From Symbiodinium natans (Eukaryota > Sar > Dinophyceae > Suessiales > Symbiodiniaceae), in assembly GCA_905221605.1 (NCBI GenBank), contig CAJNDS010001090.1:67001-131000 (forward strand): 64,000 nucleotides of DNA, given 5' to 3'. Shown here piece after piece: positions 57,791 through 64,000 of this stretch (positions are counted from its first letter, which is position 1; each line of letters begins with the position of its first letter). The position numbers were made by a program, and so were the translations under genes. Below the pieces are notes generated by a model that worked only from the letters and a program-made list of their open reading frames with translations, made no database searches and had not been told where the DNA came from.

Positions 57791-59508
57791 TCAGCTGCCG
57801 TCGTCCTCCGCGTGCGAAGGCGGCGGGCCGATGCGACGCCGCTCTGCCCGCTGCAAGCGCGACTTCTGGGCGGCGATCACCTCCAAGGTTTTTTGCTTGG
57901 GTTTGCGGTCTAGGGTCTATAAGTTTAGGGTTTAGGGCACCTTGAGCCTTATAAGGGGAAGCAGGGCACAAGGGAGGGTTTAGGGTTTAGGGTTTAGGGT
58001 GTAGGGTTTAGGGTTTAGGGTTCAAGGTTTAGGGGCGGTGAGAGCACCCAGTCATCCCCTAATAAGGTACCGAATCCAAATAAGCCCTGGAAAGGAACGC
58101 ACAAATATCAACGGGCCTCCGCTGAATAGCTTTAGGTTTAAATTTGGGACTTGAGATTGAGGACTCTTCGAGAGGGAGGTGGGGCGCTCCGTAGGGATTG
58201 ATGCGGGCCTTTAGGACCCTCAACCCGACTATACGTTATATAATAAATATAAATATAAATTTACATATAAATATAAATACAAATATATATATATATATGT
58301 CTATACGTATATATATATATACATATATATATATGTAACTTGGGGCACTTCAGGATTTAGAGTTTATGGTCCGATGTGCCTCATCCACATCCAAAGCTTC
58401 GGCTTTGCGCAGCTTCGATATGCGCCACTCCAGGAGGAACCAGACCACCGTAAGAAGAAGGCAACCTGCCCAGAGACTCCAAAACCCCTTAATTAGGCAA
58501 TAATACCTTAAATTATAGTAGGAACCCTAACATGAATTAAGGTATAATTCTTTAATTAAGGGGTTTTGGAGTCTCTGGGTGCAAACACCCCACGAGACGG
58601 CGGAGCTCCAGGGACGGCTGCTTGAATGAAGGGTTTAGGGGGTTGGGGTCCGGGGTATTAAGTGTTGGGTTTAGGCGTCTCAGAGGTGTCCCCAGCTGTT
58701 CTTGATACTCTCCTTTCATTTTGCAACCTGGCCTAGAAGCTCTTTGAAACTTCAGCCAGCTAACATCAAAAAATATAAACCCTCTTGGTTTCCTGGGCAC
58801 TTTTTTGGAGTCCGAGCATCGGTGTCGAGGAGTCAGGAAGTTCATTGAATGCAGTGACGGGAGGTTTTTCAAGGGCTGGCAGGAGGCAGGAGACTCAAAA
58901 CAAGGTCAGGCTTTCTTCTCGCTTCGGGTCCGAGTGAAGAGTACAGGGTTGAAAGAAGGTTTTGGGGCTTATATGTCTAGGGTCGAGGATGCTTTTGTAA
59001 AGCAAGCCGGACGACGCTGCCTCCGGCTTGGCTCCAGATGACCTTGAGGAGCACTCGGCGCTGTCGCTCCTGCGGTGTGGCGCAAAGAGTCCGGCTGTTC
59101 GCTGGGGCTTCAAATGTCTTAACACCGGATTATCTGCTGACAGCTGACTTTTCTTAGGCTGTAGGCTGGAAGACTTTTGGCCATGCTAGCCCTTTGTGCA
59201 AATATTTTCCTTGCTCCCAAGGTCTCTTGCGATTATCTGCCCAAATCTCGAAGTTGGCTTGGACTTGTCTTGCAATCTCAAAGGGCTCTAACACGGACGT
59301 GTTCGGAAGTAACGAAGCCGCCTATCCTGTTGAAGGGGTACTTTTCACCCACCCTACTTATAACTTGCCATGGACCCTAAACCCTAAACCCTAAACCCCA
59401 AACCCTAAACCGCCTCGAACCCTCAAAGGCCCTTCCTTGGCCGCGCGGGTGCCTATGTGACTCGCTGCTTTGTCGTGCTCCAGCGGGTAGTCCACGCCAT
59501 CGATGCCT
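57791..59508 (-). CDS. Unidentified membrane protein, C-terminal part
   Basis: Three or four minus-strand exons. 59,508-59,410 reads IDGVDYPLEHDKAASHIGTR (acceptor GTAAG). An island at 58,615-58,585 reads QPSLELRRLVG. 58,465-58,380 reads LLLTVVWFLLEWRISKLRKA, then EALDVDE: a single transmembrane helix followed by a positive segment. It ends at a GC donor in phase 0 and joins 57,895-57,791 (35 codons), QKTLEVIAAQKSRLQRAERR, then RIGPPPSHAEDDGS-stop. That last junction is phase-consistent. The tail is a basic helix, probably cytosolic. The 3' splice site of the helix exon is formed at the end of a P1 palindrome. The family is not recognised; 58,600-59,380 also has open frames on both strands that I leave uncalled. 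Confidence 0.6.
58230..58336. repeat. ATAAAT and TA microsatellite
   Basis: ATATAAAT hexamer-like units to 58,280, then TA runs. Lies inside the intron between 58,380 and 57,895. Confidence 0.92.
58469..58579. mobile_element. MITE-like palindrome, family P1, copy 4 (TSD TG)
   Basis: 111 bp, flanked by TG (58,467-58,468 and 58,580-58,581). In the minus sense CTCTGGGCAG is the acceptor of the membrane-helix exon at 58,465-58,380. Confidence 0.87.
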
Positions 59509-59689
59509 TACTGACTGGGTCTTCCAAACGGAGGGGGGAAGGTAAGTTTATCAGGTTTATAGGGTTCCAAAGTATTTTTGCTCGCCGAAAGCCAGGTTAA
59601 CGGCCACCTATACTCAGCACCTAGGATGCCTAAAATTGGAAATCTGATGGATGGGGAACACGACTGCCTCGAACAATTCAAGACATCCG

Positions 59690-59760
59690 CACTCACACCC
59701 ACACCCTGTCCCACACCCACGCCCGCGCCAGCACCCACACCTGCACCCACGCCGGCACAA
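59690..59760. repeat. CACCCACACC/CGCC hexamer-type repeat
   Basis: Imperfect hexamers giving Pro-Thr-Pro-Ala on the + strand or Gly-Val-Gly-Ala on the minus strand. Open on both strands; no gene is called for 59,510-59,860. Confidence 0.6.
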
Positions 59761-59874
59761 GGAGACACGGGCAACCCACGCAGGTTGCTGACTCAACGGC
59801 GGAGGTTCGGCAACCAAAGCTTCAAGCTCTCGCAGTAGGCATCCAGAGGGAACAGTCTTTTCTAATTTCCGACT

Positions 59875-60527
59875 TTATCGCACGAGCCATCGCGCCGGCA
59901 AGGACTCGCACTGCGAGAGGAGGGTGTCAGGCCTCCAGCTGACCTTAGACAACACTTCACGCGATCCTGGCAGCACCGAGCGGATGTCGCGGGTAAGGTT
60001 AGCGCACGCTCGTTTGTTTTTGTTCTGCTGGGTTCGGACACGAGAACCCTTGTTGCATGTAAGGACGAGGTAAACACTTGCACCTGGAAGGAGAAAGAGC
60101 AGAAGGTGCCTAGGATCAAAACGTAGAAAAACCCTGTCAGACGCTGAAGGTAAGTTTGGATGTCTGTTTTTGTATCGCCTGTTTCTGAGCGTTTCTCATC
60201 TCTCGCACGTGCTTGAGGTGAAAGCCTTTGCTTCAAGGTAACGGTGCCAGCAGTAGCTCCGCTGGTCAGACAAGTGTCCATGAAGCCGTAGAAGGTGCCT
60301 TGAATCGCAAGCCTCACATGCTTTTGAGTGTGACTTTGGTTTGAGTTTTGTGACTCGTGGTTTGCTCAGATGTTTACGTGGTGTGCTGCATGTGAAGCCA
60401 GCAGTAGCACGGTGCACTGGATGTCAACTCTGTCACGCCGCTTGGGCCTGAGCTCACTAGGCCACTGGCTAAGCCACTTGCAAAGCATGCCTGTGCAAGT
60501 TGCCGGGGTGTTGGAACCCACATTGAT
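59875..60527 (-). CDS. Unidentified membrane protein, last four exons in phase
   Basis: Exons 60,527-60,378, 60,312-60,243, 60,143-60,084 and 60,027-59,875 join without frame breaks: phase 2 to 2, then 0 to 0, then 0 to stop. They read RQLAQACFASGLASGLVSSG ... WLHMQHT, then LAIQGTFYGFMDTCLTSGAT, then RLTGFFYVLILGTFCSFSFQ (exactly 60 bp, a transmembrane helix), then QNKNKRACANLTRDIRSVLP ... SLPARWLVR-stop at 59,875. Donors are GTAAAC, GTTACC and GTGCAA; acceptors include CTTCAG and CCCAG. The first of the four is less certain because other frames are open. This gene lies in a heptamer-poor part of the window and its introns are short (65, 99 and 56 bp). Function unknown. Confidence 0.65.
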
Positions 60528-60599
60528 CTGCGCAGCGCCGTGCATTATGGTAGGCCAGTTTGAGGCCTCAAGCCGCCACAGCAGTATTGTGCTACTTTA

Positions 60600-61080
60600 G
60601 GAAGTAGCGCTGCTGTTTGTCAACATGAGTCGTTCCTGCTCATGCAGGTTCTGTCCTCGAGCGCACCGAAAAAAGCAACAACAAACGCACGATTGCTTCA
60701 CGGAACAACCCAACTGTGTTTCATTCTTCTCGGCTGCAAAACCACCCAGCGTGGCATTCGAAATTCGAGCCGCCCTTGCTCTTCGAACACAAGAGGATGT
60801 AGTCAACGGTACGGCTTTTTGATAAACGGGCGCCAGGGTCTTGATGGTCCCAAGCCCATCAGCAACCTCCCACCCGCATCCCTATTTTGTGTAGGGGTTT
60901 AGAGTTTAGGGTTTAGGGCTTAGGGCTCAGGGTTTAGGGTTTAGGGTTTAGAGTTTAGGATCACGTACTGCAATAACGGGTTCTTTACGACAGGAGGGGG
61001 GTGGGGGAGGGAGGTGTTAAGGAGGTCACTTCGGGAACCCACATCCTGGCATCCACTATGCCACCTTCGGCTTGAGGGCT
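60600..61080. other. Unassigned stretch upstream of the membrane-protein gene
   Basis: Open frames of 65-86 codons on both strands at 60,600-60,900, none preferred; TTTAGGG-type repeats at 60,898-60,960. A short minus-strand reading EGGIVDARMWVPEVTSL at about 61,065-61,015 could be an exon. Confidence 0.4.
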
Positions 61081-61149
61081 TTGGGGGTTTAGGGTTTAGG
61101 GTTTTTAGGGTTTTTAGGGTTTATAGGGTTTAGGGTTTAGGGTTTAGGG

Positions 61150-64000
61150 TTGAAATTTCACATCCTCCTGCCTGGCATCGCTAGTACTAAACGTGCTGGG
61201 CTTAGGTTTTTCGGTTTCCGGGAAGTATTCTGGGTCGGACTTTAAGCCCTCTGAAAAACATGTATACATAGGGTCCCTTATAAACCCAAATGAGGAAAAT
61301 GAAAAATGTCCCAAAAACCAACCTAGCATTGTATAACGAGTACGTTGCGCAGGGCTCAAAGAAAAGCGAAGTCAAACCCTAAAGCAGATTAAGCCCTAAG
61401 GGGCCCTACCGTACCTTGAGAAAAGGTCACTATGCCCAATAGTTAGGGCACGTTCCCTTTCTTAAGAGGATGCATGCTTTCTCTAGGGAAAAAAATCATG
61501 AAGGCTTACTCTAGAGGTAAATGCGAAACTCCTGAAGCCCTTTAGGGCTTAGAGCCCTGGAAGGCTTCAGGTTGCAGACTCTCCCTAAACCCTAAACCCT
61601 AAACCCTAAACCCCAAACCCTAAACCCTAAACTTACCCTAAACCCTAAACCCTAATTCTGACTCTTCATCTCGAGTGCTGATGCTGAGGTCATGGGGATT
61701 GCGAAGCAGATTCCCGAGTCCGACGTCTGGATCCTGCATTAGGGTTTAGGGTTTAGGATTTAGGGTTTAGGGTTTAGGGAGGATTGACCCGAACAGGGAG
61801 GGCTTCATGGGTTATCCCTCGCGTGAAAGTCGGCTGTCTGTCTCACTGTGTTATAATCTGATTGGGGTACTGACAGCGCCACATTGCTTATGGATTGTCT
61901 TTTGTTGGTATCTGAGGGCCTTTGGTTTCTCCTAGGCATGGCGTGGTAGAGACTTCGATGGCTGCTTGCAGAAATACGCAGGTCTGGCACAACCTTGCTT
62001 TGGGTCCTTTATGGATGGTTCTGAGTCAGCGTAGGAGTTCGGGCTTTGTTCTAAGTAGGTTGTATGTTCAGTATGGTTGCACAACAACAGTTGAGGTCTT
62101 CATAACAACGAGGCTACAACAAGAATGCTACCCACTCAGCACCTGGGCACAGTACGGCAGCTCTAGCATTCTATGCTTTACCCTAAACCCCAAACCCCAA
62201 CCCTGAACTCTAAACCCTAAAGCCCAAACCCTAAACCCTAAACCGGGGTGCGGGATGGTAGTAAACCCTAAACCCTAAACCCTAAACCCTAAACCCTAAA
62301 CCCTAAACCCTAAACGTAGTAGAGTCTATAGAGCTCAGGATTCTTTGGCCTCCACATCCTTTCAAAGCGCGAAGGCCTAAGCAACTGAAGCTCCCTCCCT
62401 CAACTCCCAGGGGTTAGGGTTTAGGGTTTAGGGTATAGGGTTTAGGGTTTAGGGTTTAGGGTTTAGGGTTTAGGGTTTCGGGTTTAGGGTTTAACACGAA
62501 CGAGCTCCCAAAATCTTACAACACCCAGCCCCCTAAAGCCCTCAACCCCCACCAAGGCCCCAAATGCCTAAAAACCCTCAGCACCGAAACCCTAAACCTC
62601 TGAACCCTAAAAGCCCTAGGGTTTAGGGTTTAGGGTTTAGGGTTTAGGGTCCAAAAGCCCTAAAGCCGAAACCACCTGGCCCCCAACGCCCTGAAAGGCC
62701 CCCTAAGGAAACCGTGTCCAGCGCGGCTCCAGCTCTCCTTAGATAGGGTTTTCGGGGGTAGGGTTTATAGGGTTTATAGGTTCAGGAGTTAGGGTTCATA
62801 GGGTTCATAGGGTTTATAGGGTTTATAGGGTTTATAGGAGTTAGGGTTTGTAGGGTTTGGGGTTGAGGGTTTTTAGGGCTTGTAGGGCTTAGGAGTTAGG
62901 GTTTGTAGGGTTTTTAGGGTTCGTAGTAGGGTTTATACGGTTTAGGGTTTATCGGGTTTATAGGGCTTATAGGGTTTATACGGTTTATAGGGTTTACGGG
63001 GCTTATGGGGTTTACAGGGTTTACAGGGTTTACAGGGTTTGTAGGGTTTATAGGGTTTGTAGGGTTTATAGGGTGTATAGGGTATATAGGGTTTAGGGTT
63101 TATAGAGTATGGCAACGGAGTTTTCAGAGTTTAGGGTACCCTAATCCCTAAACCCTAAACCCCAAACCCCAAACCCTAAAACCTAAACCCTAAACCCTGA
63201 ACCCCAAACCCTAAACCCTAAACCCCAAATCCTCAACAGTTGGGGCCCCGGGAGGTTCTGAGCAGCCGAGCAGCTTGACAACCACCGAGGAGAGGGTGCC
63301 AGGCCTCGGGTATGTGTCAACTGAAGCTACATCCTTAGAGTTTAGGGTTTAGGGTTTAGGGTGTAGGACTAACTTAAGCAACATCCCTTAGAGTTTTGGG
63401 GTTCAGGGCATAGCGTCTAGGTTTAAGATTCAGATTTCTGTGGGTTTAGGATTCTCTGGGTTTACAGTTTAGGGTCATGTGGGGTCCAGGGTTGAGGATT
63501 TTCTTTAGGGACTAGGAGTGGACAGCCTGTAAACTTTGTGCCCCCAAACCCTCAGCCAATAGACCGCTTGCTTGCCTCCCTCCAATGTGCGTTTAGGGTT
63601 TAGGGTTTAGGGTTTAGGGTTTAATGTTTATGGGTGTATGTAGGTTTAGGTTAGGGTTTAGGCTGCAATCAACACATCCCTCAAACAGCTTTGCAGCGCA
63701 TATATCTTGTCCTGGCCTACACCTTAAACCCTAAACACCTGGAATATTCGCTGCAACGCGACCTCCAGGTGGCCCAGCTTCTTTAGCAAGGCCACTGTGG
63801 TTTCAGTTTTTAGGGCTCAGTCTCAGAGGCCTTACACCCTAAACTACCCTAAACCCTAAACCCTAAACCCTAAACCCTAAACCCTAAACCCTAAACCCTA
63901 AACCCTAAACCCTAAACCCTAAACCCTAACTTGGCTGTCGCCCAGGTGCCACAGGAACTCGATCTCCCTCTGCAGCTTCCGCATGGGATGTGAGAGCAGC
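61150..64000 (-). CDS. Unidentified minus-strand gene, 5' part off the right edge
   Basis: Not recognised. Islands in coding order: 64,000-63,931 (LLSHPMRKLQREIEFLWHLG, then DSQ, donor GTTAGGG), about 63,800-63,739 (TVALLKKLGHLEVALQRIFQ, donor GTGTTT), 63,716-63,664 (GQDKIYALQSCLRDVLIAA), 63,326-63,238 (VDTYPRPGTLSSVVVKLLGC, donor GTTGAGG), about 62,735-62,709 (RAGAALDT), 62,392-62,332 (PSRFERMWRPKNPELY), about 61,733-61,667 (DPDVGLGNLLRNPHDLSIST) and about 61,252-61,150 (GLKSDPEYFPETEKPKPSTF). The first three form heptad-like amphipathic helices, perhaps a coiled coil. Junction phases are not all compatible as drawn, so at least one exon or boundary is missing. No terminal stop is identified. 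Confidence 0.52.
61740..62160. other. Unassigned stretch between exon islands
   Basis: TTTAGGG units to 61,780, then sequence with open frames on both strands (61 and 94 codons) and no codon-bias preference. Probably intronic. Confidence 0.4.
62755..63115. repeat. GGGTTTATA nonamer block
   Basis: About 35 imperfect GGGTTTATA and GGGTTTGTA units, the reverse-orientation relative of the CCCTATAAA block near 44,900. Confidence 0.9.
63845..63928. repeat. CCCTAAA array abutting an exon donor
   Basis: About 12 clean units. In the coding sense the exon at 64,000-63,931 is followed at once by GTTAGGGTTTAGGG, so the array starts at the 5' splice site. Confidence 0.92.

Noticed and set aside
58650-59380. 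Open frames of 66-78 codons on both strands
   Set aside because: Both strands are open with similar third-position composition and no phase-consistent junctions, so no gene was called.
60370-60600. A + strand 76-codon protein
   Set aside because: The minus frame over the same bases joins in phase to two following exons of the membrane-protein gene with standard donors; the + frame has no partners.

Overview
The window looks like nuclear DNA of a dinoflagellate (inference). The evidence is: Arabidopsis-type telomere-like heptamers (TTTAGGG/CCCTAAA) scattered through about 56 kb, Trp-rich and CCCH-rich proteins, many short exons all read from one strand, non-GT splice donors next to GT ones, and a candidate trans-splice acceptor just upstream of a start codon. 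The species cannot be fixed from the sequence.

Layout. (1) 1-6.62 kb, + strand: an almost intron-free coding block, open at the left edge and spread over four overlapping frames. It carries an S1-like domain, a PABC/MLLE domain, a SAM-like domain and six CCCH zinc fingers. Downstream is a non-coding tail with a purine tract and a TGTTGG motif that could be the 3' end of an LTR element. (2) 7.3-11.3 kb: degenerate telomere-like repeats and a roughly 150-180 bp tandem repeat; no gene seen. (3) 11.3-64 kb: small exons, nearly all on the minus strand, separated by introns full of telomere-like heptamers, palindromic elements and microsatellites. At least nine minus-strand loci can be separated by C-terminal exons ending in stops (about 18.29, 19.82, 37.10, 41.18, 43.99, 51.55, 56.54, 57.79 and 59.88 kb), with a further locus at 11.3-15.4 kb and a partial one running off the right edge.

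The best gene is a complete or nearly complete aquaporin (MIP family) on the minus strand, 30,667 down to 25,605. It has nine exons; the junctions from exon 2 to exon 9 keep phase, and both NPA boxes are present. It proves that the islands between repeats are exons. With that key, dozens of other islands read as minus-strand exons with G/C-rich third positions, but I do not recognise their products. Exon boundaries outside the aquaporin are approximate unless stated.

The most interesting system is in the introns. In the coding sense many introns begin at or within a few bases of a G-rich array (GTTTAGGG...) and end with a C-rich array (CCCTAAA...) shortly before AG, so the two ends of one intron are complementary. 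Other introns consist almost wholly of a short palindromic element: 74 bp at 11,695-11,768, 112 bp at 48,220-48,331 and 105 bp at 19,834-19,938 belong to one family with the same donor. A second family of about 109 bp with 2-bp target duplications ends right at AG acceptors. This looks like intron gain by palindromic introner-like elements, with telomere-like arrays playing the same pairing role.
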